Positions 1 to 8,291 are shown, counted from the first letter of the stretch. The stretch is DNA of 64,000 nt from JAVBNT01 sp031551355 (GCA_031551355.1 JAVBNT010000034.1:22095-86094), one strand, 5' to 3'. Numbers and translations: made by a program. The notes: generated by a model not told the origin, from the sequence alone.

Positions 1-89
1 GGATAGCAGGCTTTGTGGAATAAAATTTCTGTGACAGATCAATTGCAAATTATTCTGGAGGATTATTATGCATTGGATGGTGAGTTTTT

Positions 90-650
90 TTGATTGAGCC
101 TTTGCGATTTGTTTCGCGTAATGAATTTAGAAGCTGGTTGGAAGATAATTGCATCTCTAGCGGCGGTGTTTGGTTGTTGTTCGGAAAATCCGGCGGTCCA
201 AAGACTGTAAAGGCAAACGAGGCGCTTGAAGAAGCTCTTTGTTTTGGTTGGATTGACGGACAAATGCAGAGCATTGATGATGAAACTTATAAAAAATATT
301 TCTCCGTTCGTGTGAAAAACAGTAAGTGGTCGGATAAAAACAAGGCGATAGCTGAAAGGCTTGAAAAACAGGGGATAATGACCGGTTATGGCAGACTGAA
401 AATAGAGGAGGCCAGAAAAAACGGTCAGTGGGATGCTCCGAAGTCTCCGGCCATTACGGATGAACAAATAGCATTTTTATCTGATTTGCTGAGAGAGCAT
501 AAGTTGGCCTATACGAATTTTCAGGCGATGTCTTCATCTGTAAAAAAGGCCTATACACGGGCATACCTTGACGCGAAAACTGACGATGGACGCGCTAAAC
601 GCCTGTTGTGGATGATTGATCGGTTAGATAAAAACCTGAAGCCGATGTAG
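90..650 (+). CDS. YdeI/OmpD-associated family protein
   Basis: The 186-residue product matches the YdeI/OmpD-associated family in length and layout: an N-terminal block with a WLEDN segment, then a central CFGWIDGQ motif and a WSDKNK motif. Family members are soluble and poorly characterised; some are labelled bacteriocin-protection proteins without direct proof. The open frame begins at a TTG (90). A strong Shine-Dalgarno (ctggagga, 55-62) instead sits before an ATG at 68 in another frame, which would join this frame if the seven-T run at 85-91 were one base different. The true N-terminus is therefore uncertain. The gene converges on the ADP-ribosyltransferase operon with only 10 nt between the stop codons, and no terminator is visible there. 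Confidence 0.8.
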   Translation: MIEPLRFVSRNEFRSWLEDNCISSGGVWLLFGKSGGPKTVKANEALEEALCFGWIDGQMQSIDDETYKKYFSVRVKNSKWSDKNKAIAERLEKQGIMTGYGRLKIEEARKNGQWDAPKSPAITDEQIAFLSDLLREHKLAYTNFQAMSSSVKKAYTRAYLDAKTDDGRAKRLLWMIDRLDKNLKPM

Positions 651-660
651 AAAAATTTTA

Positions 661-1962
661 TTATTTGTTTTTATTTCCGGCAGGGATGTTTTCGCGCAAG
701 TGGATATAATACTTGCCGTCTTTTTTCTTTTTGCTGATGACAGTAAAGTTTGTTTCCGGAGGGAATAATATTTCATCTTCATGCGGATATTCCGACGCCC
801 AGCTTACATCCTTGCCCTGTGAGGTCGATTCTATTGTCAGAAAGACATTGCCCCTGAACGGTGAACCGGAACTCCAATTATCATATTTAGATGATGAAAG
901 GAAAGAATTATAGTTGATTTCCGCGCCCGGTTTATGTTTTTTTATAAGCTCGTTCGGCATATCCGTAAACCTGTAGGTTTTCCCCTCGTAGGCAGGAAGT
1001 TTTTTCATACTGTCGATTATCGGGTCCATCAACGGCTTTAATTCTTTGAGATCCTTTGAGTTGTTGTCTCTCAAGGCTTTATTTATTTCTTTATAGCCTT
1101 CGGACGTATAGTGTCGCAAACAGACTATACCCGGCATATCTATCCCTGATTCCTGAACGAATTCTCTGGAAAGAATTTTTTCTTTTTTGATGTTTTTAAC
1201 GTAGGAATCGTATAAATCTTTTTTAGACTCTTTATCAAAATAGGCTTTAACTTCATTATTTCCGGGGGAAATACCGTCGGGAGAAGCGGATCCAACGACC
1301 TTATAGGCGGCCTGGGCCATGAATTTTGCTATGTTTCCCCGCTCGTTCTTTTCATCGGTCATAGATATTTGGAAAGCGTCAAAACCCTGCAGCATTTCTA
1401 TTTTCTGAGCGTTATTGTCATGTTTTTCCAAAAGTTTCTGAATTTGGGGAGAATTTGCCAGGCCATAGTAAAAGCTTTCCTGGCTTAATTTTTCACTTTC
1501 CGGTTTGGGAAGTATGAAGATATAATTTTTTGCCGGAAATTTACTCATAGCCGAAATCATAAGATCGTATGGGCTTAGGCGCTCTCCGTTTCGGCTTGTT
1601 TTTGCGGTTCCTTTCAGAACTTCCGATTTATACTCGATATATTTGCCTTTGAGGCTTGCATTGTAGATATTTGCCGTTTTTTCGTTTTTACCGAAAGCGG
1701 TAAGAATATTTGCCATACCATTGAGATTAAAATGCCGTAGTTCTTCGGGAATACTGCGTTTGAAAGATTCCTTCAGCTCTTTTTCCGTTCTGGCATAACA
1801 AAATATAGTCCAATCCTTTGGCTCGGCTGACTCCTCAAAGGCATCGGCATTTTTTTCCTGACTGCATGACTTAGTTCCGGCAGTGTCCTGTTTGGGAGCT
1901 GTCTGCCGGCTGGGAATATTCTGAGGTATATTTGCTGCGGAAAAATTGTTTACTTTTGTCAT
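661..1962 (-). CDS. Pseudo-clostripain (C11-like) / ADP-ribosyltransferase fusion, paralogue 1
   Basis: This 433-residue protein is the third gene of a minus-strand operon and overlaps its upstream paralogue by 4 nt. It has a Gln/Pro-rich N-terminal tail without a signal peptide, then a clostripain-like region starting at a DWTIFCY motif, and a C-terminal ADP-ribosyltransferase domain. The catalytic pattern of the latter is complete: Arg331 (YRF), an S-S-S block at 356-358 (FLSSSKY), and E395-D-E397 (EDEILFPP). ExE in this family normally marks transfer of ADP-ribose from NAD to arginine. In the C11-like part the catalytic His-Gly is lost (FILPKPESE) and the expected DAC motif reads FDAF, so protease activity is unlikely. 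The target and role are unknown; a toxin or effector is an inference. Confidence 0.8.
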   Translation of the reverse strand: MTKVNNFSAANIPQNIPSRQTAPKQDTAGTKSCSQEKNADAFEESAEPKDWTIFCYARTEKELKESFKRSIPEELRHFNLNGMANILTAFGKNEKTANIYNASLKGKYIEYKSEVLKGTAKTSRNGERLSPYDLMISAMSKFPAKNYIFILPKPESEKLSQESFYYGLANSPQIQKLLEKHDNNAQKIEMLQGFDAFQISMTDEKNERGNIAKFMAQAAYKVVGSASPDGISPGNNEVKAYFDKESKKDLYDSYVKNIKKEKILSREFVQESGIDMPGIVCLRHYTSEGYKEINKALRDNNSKDLKELKPLMDPIIDSMKKLPAYEGKTYRFTDMPNELIKKHKPGAEINYNSFLSSSKYDNWSSGSPFRGNVFLTIESTSQGKDVSWASEYPHEDEILFPPETNFTVISKKKKDGKYYIHLRENIPAGNKNK

Positions 1963-3278
1963 TTTTTACCCTGTTCCGGAGAATTTTCCCGCATATGAAT
2001 ATGGTATCTCCTGCCTTTTTTCTCACAGCTTAAAACGGTAAAGCTTGTTCCCGGCGGAAACAGGATTTCATCTTCATGAGGGCACTCGGAAATCCAGCTG
2101 ACGTCTTTGCCTTTGGAAGACGACTCTATTGTCATAAAAACATTGTCTTTCTCCCCGTATTCTTTCTGTGCCCATCCGTCATATTTGGAAGTCGACAGAA
2201 ACGATCTGTATTGAATTTCTGCTCCCGGCTGGTGTTGTTTCAGAAAGTCGGCAGGCAGAGATGCCGTGCGGTAGACGTTTCCCTTGTATGAAGGCAGTTT
2301 GTCAAGACCCTCTATTGTTGGGGCTATTATAGGCTGCAGAGCGTCTATTGACTCTTTTTGGTTACGGGTATAAGCTTTGTTAATTGCCCAGTAGCCGTTT
2401 AATGTATAATGTTTCAGAGCAATAAGGTTGGATAGGGAGAGTCCCAATTCTTTTACCGCTGCCCGCTCCATAAGATTTTCATTTTGGATTGCGTGCATGT
2501 AGCCGTTAAAAGTTTTAACAGAAAGATTTTTTCTGAAAAATGACTTAAGCTCCTCGGCCTGGGTGTCTGCCGTTACTTTGGTCTCCAAAGCAGTTGCCGC
2601 TGCCTTGTGGGCAGTATTGGCCATAAGATTTGCCTGATTGCTGGGTTCCTTCTTCTGAGCTTTTTGCGAGGTAACGGCAAAAGCTTCGAACCCGGGCATG
2701 ATGTCTAATTTTTTATCGGGGTCGGCACCGGAGATAATTTTCTGCAAATCAGGATTGGCGGCAAATTCTTTGCGGATATTTTCTTCGCTGAAAGACTTGA
2801 CGCTGCCATGTTCGGGAAGAACTACCACATAATTTTTTGCCGGATAATTTTTTATTCCCCAGGAGATAAAATCATTGATTGCATCTGTTTTTGCCGGTTT
2901 TGCCGGTTCACTGCTGACGGAGTTGAATTTTACCGATTCACCTTCAATGTTTAAATGGTAGCGTTGGCTGTCCGCTCCTTCCGCTGCCGGAGTTTTTTTA
3001 TTTTGATCGAACTGGATTACAAAATTTGCCTTATCATTAAATTTAAAAAAACGCAGTTCCGGGATTTTGTGTTTAAAAGAGCGGGCAAACTCTTTGCCTG
3101 AATCGGCATAGCAAAGCACGGTCCAGTCTTTTTTTTCACTGCGGCGTGGACCGGACGGGGTGTATGAATCTACCTGAGAACTTTGAGTTTCCGCGGGTTT
3201 CTGATTCTTTTTGCCGATTTGCGGTTTCGGTATATTTTGTTGTATGTTTACCGACGGTAAGTTATTTATTTTTGACAT
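1959..3278 (-). CDS. Pseudo-clostripain (C11-like) / ADP-ribosyltransferase fusion, paralogue 2
   Basis: This 439-residue middle gene of the operon overlaps its upstream neighbour by 13 nt and its downstream neighbour by 4 nt. A disordered tail (1-50) precedes a C11-like domain with DWTVLCY at 51, the WGIKNYPAKNY segment near 140-150 and a retained His157-Gly158. The cysteine that should follow about 45 residues later is replaced in FEAF (197-200). The ADP-ribosyltransferase domain (about 285-430) has Arg337 (VYR), STS at 362-364, and E402-D-E404 followed by ILFPPGT. These are the R-S-E residues of arginine-type enzymes. It is the least eroded C11 copy of the three. No signal peptide or membrane segment is seen, so secretion, if any, would need a non-Sec route. 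Confidence 0.82.
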   Translation of the reverse strand: MSKINNLPSVNIQQNIPKPQIGKKNQKPAETQSSQVDSYTPSGPRRSEKKDWTVLCYADSGKEFARSFKHKIPELRFFKFNDKANFVIQFDQNKKTPAAEGADSQRYHLNIEGESVKFNSVSSEPAKPAKTDAINDFISWGIKNYPAKNYVVVLPEHGSVKSFSEENIRKEFAANPDLQKIISGADPDKKLDIMPGFEAFAVTSQKAQKKEPSNQANLMANTAHKAAATALETKVTADTQAEELKSFFRKNLSVKTFNGYMHAIQNENLMERAAVKELGLSLSNLIALKHYTLNGYWAINKAYTRNQKESIDALQPIIAPTIEGLDKLPSYKGNVYRTASLPADFLKQHQPGAEIQYRSFLSTSKYDGWAQKEYGEKDNVFMTIESSSKGKDVSWISECPHEDEILFPPGTSFTVLSCEKKGRRYHIHMRENSPEQGKK

Positions 3279-4576
3279 GTTTTCTCACACAGATGAATGT
3301 AAGTTCTGTCGCCCTTTTTTTCATTGCTTAGAACGGTAAATTTTGTTCCCGGAGGAAATAGAATTTCATCTTCATCCGGGCATTCGGAAATCCAGCTGAT
3401 GTCCTTGCCTTTTGAGACTGATTCTATTTTCAGCAGGACATTTTCTTCGCTGCCGTATTTACTGTCTGCCCATCCGCTATATTTGGAGGTTGAGATAAAT
3501 GATTTGTATTGAATATCGGAGCCTGCTTTATGTTTTTTTAGAAAGTCTTTGGGCATGACAGCTTTACGGTAAACCGTTCCTTGATATGAAGGCAGTTTTT
3601 CCAGCCCTTCGACCGTAGGCTTTATAATCGGCTGCAGAGCGTTTGTTTTTCCTTCCAGCTCATATGTCAGCGCGCTGTTAATTGCTCTGTATCCGTTTAC
3701 GGTATAGTGTTTAAGGCATATAACGTTTGCAAGGGATAGGTTTGCTTCTTTTGTTGCCTGACGTGACATCAGCCTTTCATTTTTTATCGAGGTCAGATAA
3801 TTATTAAAATTTTCCATAGAGCCGTTTTTCTTCCAGAAAGCTTTGAGCTGGCTTGCCTCCGGGTCCAACGTAAGCCTTTCGTTCAGTGCCGCTCCGACAG
3901 TTTGATGTGCCGTCTGGCTCATCAGGTTTGCCTTATTATCGGGATCCTTTTTTTCAGTGGTTTCGGATACTATGGAAAAGGCTTCAAATCCCTGCATAAA
4001 ACGGATATTCTTTTCGGTAATTTCTTTAAGGCCGGTGTTCTTTTTTAACTCCGGATTAGAGAGAATTTCATTTTGAATCTCTTCCTTATTGAAATTTTTT
4101 ATTTTTTCCGCTCCGGGAAAAACCACTACATAATTTTTCGCGGGAAAATTTTTTATGCCCCAGGACAGAAAGTTTTTTAATTCATTTGTCTTTCCGGACT
4201 CTGCGGATTCGATTGGAACTGAATCGTATTTTGCCGTTTCACCGTCAATATCCAGAGTATAGCGTTTTTCAGCACTTTGGATATCCTTGGATTTTTTATC
4301 CTGACCAAACTGTATGGCAAAATGAGCTTTGTCTTTAAATCCGTAAAAATCAAGCCCGTAAATGTCTTTGGCAAACGAATCCGGTAATTCTTTTTTTGTT
4401 GTTGTATAGCAAAGCACGGTCCAGTCTTTTTTGTATACCGGTTCCTGTTTGGAATTTCCGTTTATTTCAACGCTGTCCGATGTTGCGGCTTCTTTTTTCT
4501 GTTTGCAGCTGGCTGTTTTTTGCGGGATTGTATTCGGTTGTAAATTATGTATGCCCGAAGGTTTGATAACAGACAT
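3266..4576 (-). CDS. Pseudo-clostripain (C11-like) / ADP-ribosyltransferase fusion, paralogue 3
   Basis: This is the first gene of the three-gene operon (436 residues). Its ATG at 4576 follows an AGGTGG ribosome-binding site and a good sigma70-type promoter. The layout is the same as in the other two: a short tail, DWTVLCY, the WGIKNFPAKNY segment, then an ADP-ribosyltransferase domain with Arg337, STS at 362-364 and E402-D-E404. The C11 His-Gly is replaced (VFPGAEK) and the Cys site reads FEAF, so this domain should be proteolytically dead while the transferase looks intact. All three copies keep the transferase residues but differ widely elsewhere, which suggests selection on transferase activity. 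Function is inferred from motifs only. Confidence 0.82.
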   Translation of the reverse strand: MSVIKPSGIHNLQPNTIPQKTASCKQKKEAATSDSVEINGNSKQEPVYKKDWTVLCYTTTKKELPDSFAKDIYGLDFYGFKDKAHFAIQFGQDKKSKDIQSAEKRYTLDIDGETAKYDSVPIESAESGKTNELKNFLSWGIKNFPAKNYVVVFPGAEKIKNFNKEEIQNEILSNPELKKNTGLKEITEKNIRFMQGFEAFSIVSETTEKKDPDNKANLMSQTAHQTVGAALNERLTLDPEASQLKAFWKKNGSMENFNNYLTSIKNERLMSRQATKEANLSLANVICLKHYTVNGYRAINSALTYELEGKTNALQPIIKPTVEGLEKLPSYQGTVYRKAVMPKDFLKKHKAGSDIQYKSFISTSKYSGWADSKYGSEENVLLKIESVSKGKDISWISECPDEDEILFPPGTKFTVLSNEKKGDRTYIHLCEKTCQK

Positions 4577-4610
4577 AAACCCACCTTTGATCTTATAAAA
4601 ATACTATTTA

Positions 4611-4639
4611 ATCATAAACCTTAATATGTATGGAGTCAA
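4611..4639 (-). promoter_or_regulatory. Sigma70-type promoter of the ADP-ribosyltransferase operon
   Basis: Read on the minus strand, TTGACT (4639-4634) is followed after exactly 17 nt by TATGAT (4616-4611). This lies about 35 nt upstream of the first ATG of the operon. No second promoter is evident inside the overlapping genes, so the three genes probably form one transcript. Confidence 0.6.
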
Positions 4640-4658
4640 TGAAAAAAATGTTAATAAA

Positions 4659-4688
4659 AAACCACACTTTTTCAGAAAAGTGTGGTTT
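4659..4688 (-). terminator. Intrinsic terminator of the 356-residue protein gene
   Basis: A perfect 13-bp stem (AAACCACACTTTT and its complement) has a 4-nt loop. On the minus strand it is followed by a T-rich run. It separates the gene ending at 4784 from the promoter of the ADP-ribosyltransferase operon. Confidence 0.75.
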
Positions 4689-4783
4689 ACGTTTGTCTGT
4701 TTTAGTAAATAATCCTGTTTATCCGCATCGTTTTTATGAGCGTGCTGAAGTCGATACCTGCTGCCATGACCTGTTCTTTCTCT

Positions 4784-5854
4784 TTACAGATCGTCGTCAT
4801 ACTCAATAGGAACTTCTCTGTCCGGCTTTTCTTCCTCAATTTCCTCAATTATGCTTGTTGGTTCGGAGTTACGCTCTTCGTTGATGGCAAAGGCAAACTT
4901 TTTGGAAAGTGAGCTGCTGTCCGTGCCGAAACCGCTGTTTAGCGAGCCGCTGTTCGAGCCGCCGCTATACTGAATCTGTCCGGTTCTTGCAGAAATTATT
5001 CCTGCAGGCCGGTTTCCGTAATTACCGGGCATATGTCCGGATAAGCTGCCTGAAGCTGTCTCGTTGAACGGACTTGGCGGTTTTGAAAGGTCTGCCGCTG
5101 TGGAGAGCTGTGCCGGTTGTGTTGTGTTTGGACTGCTTTCTCCGGCACTCTCCGCCCGTTGAGGCAGCCTTATCGTTTCATGATGAGGCTGCGGAGCGGA
5201 GGACTGCAGTCTTCCCGAACCGGAGATATTTCCGGTTAGCGGGTTTTGAAGTTTTCCGGAACCGGTTTCCGGGAACTGGAGTCGTCCTGCCAGTCCTCCG
5301 GACGGTGGCGAGAAGCCGCTTTGTTTAAGGTTACCTGAATCTGCAGACAGTCCGCTTAATCCGTGGAGTTTGCCGGATTCATTCACTGAAGGCTGTCGTT
5401 CCTTTTCGTGCTGTTCGATAGCCGATTGCGAGATCATTTCCGTTTTAGGAGCGGAAGACAGGCTCTGGGGATAGATACCGGCAGGTAATTGTGTATGGCC
5501 GCTTTGCGGAACTGCCGCTGTGTTTGGTGCGGCAAAGGTATTGAGATTTCTCAATTTTTCGGAATATTGATTTTTAGAGATGCTCGGCAGTTGATGTGAT
5601 TTGCCGGAAATTTCTTCTTTAAGGGCGGTCATCATTTCCTTGACATCATTGTATATTTGTTCGTTATTTTTCTCTACTGCCTGTGCGAAAGCTTCAGCCA
5701 TGTAGTTTCTGAAAACCCAATCGGCGAGCGCAGATATTTCCATTGCGTCTTCATTTTCGCCGATTACCTCTTCCATGCGCTCCATAAGCTCTTCATCATG
5801 CTGCTTGAAGTAGTCGTCAAGAAATTGTTTTACATCTATCCCGAAGTAGCTCAT
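4784..5854 (-). CDS. Unrecognised protein with acidic helical N-terminus and long low-complexity region
   Basis: I do not recognise this 356-residue protein. Residues 1-85 look helical and acidic (FLDDYF, MERMEEVIGENEDAME) and could form a small folded domain. Residues from about 90 to 320 are rich in Ser, Gly, Pro and Gln with recurring SGSGRLQ- or SGKLQ-like pieces, so probably disordered. The last 30 residues are strongly acidic (IEEIEEEKPDREVP). There is no signal peptide or membrane segment. An AGGAGG site lies 6 nt before the ATG, and a strong terminator follows at 4659-4688, so it is probably a single-gene unit. A scaffold or regulatory role is only a guess. Confidence 0.7.
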   Translation of the reverse strand: MSYFGIDVKQFLDDYFKQHDEELMERMEEVIGENEDAMEISALADWVFRNYMAEAFAQAVEKNNEQIYNDVKEMMTALKEEISGKSHQLPSISKNQYSEKLRNLNTFAAPNTAAVPQSGHTQLPAGIYPQSLSSAPKTEMISQSAIEQHEKERQPSVNESGKLHGLSGLSADSGNLKQSGFSPPSGGLAGRLQFPETGSGKLQNPLTGNISGSGRLQSSAPQPHHETIRLPQRAESAGESSPNTTQPAQLSTAADLSKPPSPFNETASGSLSGHMPGNYGNRPAGIISARTGQIQYSGGSNSGSLNSGFGTDSSSLSKKFAFAINEERNSEPTSIIEEIEEEKPDREVPIEYDDDL

Positions 5855-6100
5855 TAAGCCTCCTGAGCAAAATAGAGAAAGTAGACCCTAATAAATTGGC
5901 TATAGTTCTTTTAGATACCTCTGTTTTGATTCACATAACAATAAAGCCCCTTTTATATTGCATTAATTAGCGCTTAAGGAGCCTGATTTTTAGAAGACAG
6001 AGATTGTTTAAATGTCCGGTTAAAGTATATTTTATAAACTGATTATAATGGTTGCCATGGGATGTATATAAGGATTTTAATGTAAAAAATCTATTAACAT

Positions 6101-6616
6101 TTAGACATCAAGGTTTTTTTTGAATATCAGATGCGGCATTTTTTTCCCGTCATACTCTTTAATCATTGTTCCTACGAGCTTCATTCCTATATTTTCGGCT
6201 ACTTTTAATGATGAATTGTTTTCCGGTCTGATCTCGCAGTATACCGTTGAGGCCTTAAGTTGTTTTTTTGCATATTCGGCACAGGCCCGGGCCCCTTCGG
6301 CAGCGAACCCCAGGTTCCATTTGTTCCTGCAGAGGATATACCCTATTTCCCATACCGTTTCATTTTCAATATTGCTTTTCAGCAGACCGATTTGCCCTAT
6401 AGTTTCATGGCTTTTTTTGTCCTCGGCAAGCAGGTAGCCGATGCCGTCTTTTTCATATCTTTCCTGCTGTTTTAAGATCCACTCATTAATTTCACTATCG
6501 GAAAATGTTTTTTCCCAGGCATACATAACCTGCGGGTCGCCCAGCATTTTTTTTAGATTTTCAAAATCGGAGCATTTGATTTTTCGTAAAATCATCCTGT
6601 CTGTTTCGATCATCAT
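6101..6616 (-). CDS. GNAT-family N-acetyltransferase (RimJ/RimL type)
   Basis: The 171-residue protein starts with the typical IETDRMILRKIKCSDFENL segment and carries the acetyl-CoA-binding region near NKWNLGFAAEGARA, followed by the ENNSSLKVAENIGMK segment typical of RimJ/RimL enzymes. These transfer an acetyl group from acetyl-CoA to protein N-termini or small amines; the substrate here cannot be told. Two ATGs lie back to back at the start (6616 and 6613), with GGGAG just upstream; the second ATG has the better spacing. The gene is the last of the thpR, GyrI-like, crcB series and starts 12 nt after the broken crcB. Confidence 0.85.
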   Translation of the reverse strand: MMIETDRMILRKIKCSDFENLKKMLGDPQVMYAWEKTFSDSEINEWILKQQERYEKDGIGYLLAEDKKSHETIGQIGLLKSNIENETVWEIGYILCRNKWNLGFAAEGARACAEYAKKQLKASTVYCEIRPENNSSLKVAENIGMKLVGTMIKEYDGKKMPHLIFKKNLDV

Positions 6617-6628
6617 AACTCCCTGATT

Positions 6629-7091
6629 TTAGGCTTTTTTGAAGAGCATTTTTGCCAAAAACAAACCTAACCCGACACCGGCAAAACTTAATGTCAGATT
6701 CAACAGAATATTGGTAATTGCCGGTAAATATCTGTATTCCGTGAACAGAGAGAACGTCTCCCAGCTAAATGATGAAAAGGTACTTAATCCCCCCAACAGA
6801 CCTGCCGTTAAAAAAAGTTTGGTTTTTGGAGGCAGAGCGGCAAAACTCAGCTCGGCACCCATTATAAACCCGATAAACAAACCCGCAATCGTCCATGCGG
6901 CATAGCCGCACAACTATAAATGAAAACATCCGTTAGGATGCCTGTCATTGTTATGTTTTCATAACAATGACGTTTGATATAAGGGTGCCGAACGGGAACC
7001 AGGGTGCATGTTGAGCAGAGGCTTTGGTTATTAGAAAACGCATGGCTGCCCCGATGAATCCGCCGCATCCTACGTAAAATAACTCTGCCAT
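6629..7091 (-). pseudogene. crcB: crcB/Fluc fluoride channel, interrupted by a 79-nt insert
   Basis: Two pieces together make one CrcB. The 5' piece (7091-6951, ATG) encodes 46 residues with the family start VGCGGFIGAAMRFL and FPFGTLISNVI, then runs into a stop. The 3' piece (6913-6629) resumes at AGLFIGFIMG and continues through LLGGLSTFSSFSWE, the pore-lining signature, to the normal C-terminus. An intact CrcB is about 125 residues with four helices and exports fluoride as a dimer. Removing 79 nt (6887-6965) would fuse NVI directly to AGLFIGF in frame. The 3' piece alone could only start at a TTG and lacks helix 1. It is probably a pseudogene; an assembly artefact is also possible. Confidence 0.75.
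6887..6965. repeat. 79-nt hairpin-rich insert inside crcB
   Basis: This stretch interrupts crcB and shifts the frame by one (79 = 26 codons + 1). It forms most of a perfect 12-bp palindrome with a 4-nt loop (GTCATTGTTATG, 6944-6955, against 6960-6971) that reaches into the flanking crcB sequence. Two smaller hairpins, CATCC/GGATG and GCGGC/GCCGC, follow. It carries no gene. It may be a small palindromic mobile repeat or an assembly artefact. Confidence 0.5.
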
Positions 7092-7115
7092 ATTGTTTTC
7101 CTTTAAAGCATAATT

Positions 7116-7745
7116 TTATGTTTGTCTTTTGACAGGGTTCCTTATAACCGTTTTAAGTTTTGCCGGATCTGTTTTTCGCGGATCGCTGATATAAATTTCA
7201 TGGTGTTTGTGCTGCGGTCCTGTTAAATCTGTCAATCCGTTTTTTTCTATAAAGTCGGTCATTTTTTCAAGAGAACGTTTTTCTTCGCTATAAGGCCCGG
7301 TATGCATTACCTGAACACAAAGCCCTTCTTTAAAAGTTTCAAATACGGCTTTGGAAAAATCAATATCGATCTTTTTTGTCTTGCATTCGTCAAGCGCTTT
7401 TCTGAACATGTCCGCATCCACAAATTCCGGCTGCCGGATCATTGACACCCATTGAAAATTTTCTTTTTTGCCGTCGTCAAACATTAAGCCGTCGCTCCAC
7501 CACAGCCCTTCGAGCGGCGGAACGACGTATTCAAAATAAGCATGATTGAGCTTGTTCTTCATTTTTATGGTGTATGAGAGACTGTAAAGCGCTGCTATTG
7601 AATTTTGATATTCATCGCCGCCGGGGCTTCCTTTGCCCTGAATTTTTATGAATTTCATTTCGCAAACGTCTATGACTGAAGGTGTTTCCCCGGGGAGATA
7701 CAGATCTTTGTATTTCTTTTTGTAATCTATTTTTAAACCGGTCAT
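7116..7745 (-). CDS. GyrI-like small-molecule-binding domain protein
   Basis: The 209-residue protein is a stand-alone GyrI-like (SOUL/AraC effector-binding type) domain. It starts with the YKKKYKDLYLPGETPSVIDV segment and has the characteristic GKGSPGG, LEGLWW and MHTGPYSEE elements, ending with HEIYISDPRKTDP. Members of this family bind small hydrophobic ligands or act as hydrolases; some regulate transcription when fused to a DNA-binding domain, which is absent here. The ATG at 7745 is preferred over the TTG just before it because GAGGT lies at a suitable distance. The gene follows thpR by about 15 nt and precedes the broken crcB by 24 nt. Confidence 0.82.
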   Translation of the reverse strand: MTGLKIDYKKKYKDLYLPGETPSVIDVCEMKFIKIQGKGSPGGDEYQNSIAALYSLSYTIKMKNKLNHAYFEYVVPPLEGLWWSDGLMFDDGKKENFQWVSMIRQPEFVDADMFRKALDECKTKKIDIDFSKAVFETFKEGLCVQVMHTGPYSEEKRSLEKMTDFIEKNGLTDLTGPQHKHHEIYISDPRKTDPAKLKTVIRNPVKRQT

Positions 7746-7760
7746 CAAAATTACCTCAGT

Positions 7761-8291
7761 TCAATTTTTTTTATAGATCTCCGTGTATACAAGTTTTCCA
7801 CCGATTCTTTCCGATTTCATAAGGCTTATATGCTCTGTTTTTGCGGTGATTTTTTCTCCGTTTAGCGGATTGCCGGTTGAGTTTATGTCAAACCCTTCCG
7901 GTATGATTATTTTGCGTCCGAGTGTCAGATGCGGGTTGTAGCTCCTTTTTTCGATGTCGAACCCTTTCTTTCTTAGAGAGTCGGCAAGTTCTTCGCGTAT
8001 TTCCAAAAGTTTTTTATTCTTTTTTATGCCGAACCATAAAATGTCTCCTCCCGGGCGCTTGAACGTTCCCAGCCCCTGTAGCTGCAAATCTGTCATCGGG
8101 CTTTCCACAGCGTCCATTGCCGATTTTATTTCCTCTGTATTTTCACTTTCTCCAATAAAAACAAGTGTCAGGTGCAGGTTCTCTTTGCTGGAAAAACTGC
8201 CTCTTACTCCCTGTGCCTTCGTTCGCAGCATGACTTTATAGAGAAATTCTTTAATATCGGCATTGAAATTTATTGCCGTGAACAGTCTCAT
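7761..8291 (-). CDS. thpR: RNA 2',3'-cyclic phosphodiesterase (2H family)
   Basis: The 176-residue protein has both 2H-superfamily catalytic motifs, HLTLVFIG in the N-terminal half and HLTLGRK in the C-terminal half, and the family start MRLFTAINF. Enzymes of this type (ThpR/LigT) open 2',3'-cyclic phosphates on RNA ends and can ligate tRNA half-molecules in vitro. Length is normal for the family. It is the first gene of the minus-strand group that continues with the GyrI-like gene, crcB and GNAT genes. Confidence 0.9.
   Translation of the reverse strand: MRLFTAINFNADIKEFLYKVMLRTKAQGVRGSFSSKENLHLTLVFIGESENTEEIKSAMDAVESPMTDLQLQGLGTFKRPGGDILWFGIKKNKKLLEIREELADSLRKKGFDIEKRSYNPHLTLGRKIIIPEGFDINSTGNPLNGEKITAKTEHISLMKSERIGGKLVYTEIYKKN

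Noticed and set aside
90..650. Immunity gene for the adjacent ADP-ribosyltransferase operon
   Set aside because: The YdeI-type gene is convergent rather than co-directional, and the bacteriocin-protection label of the family is not evidence of immunity.
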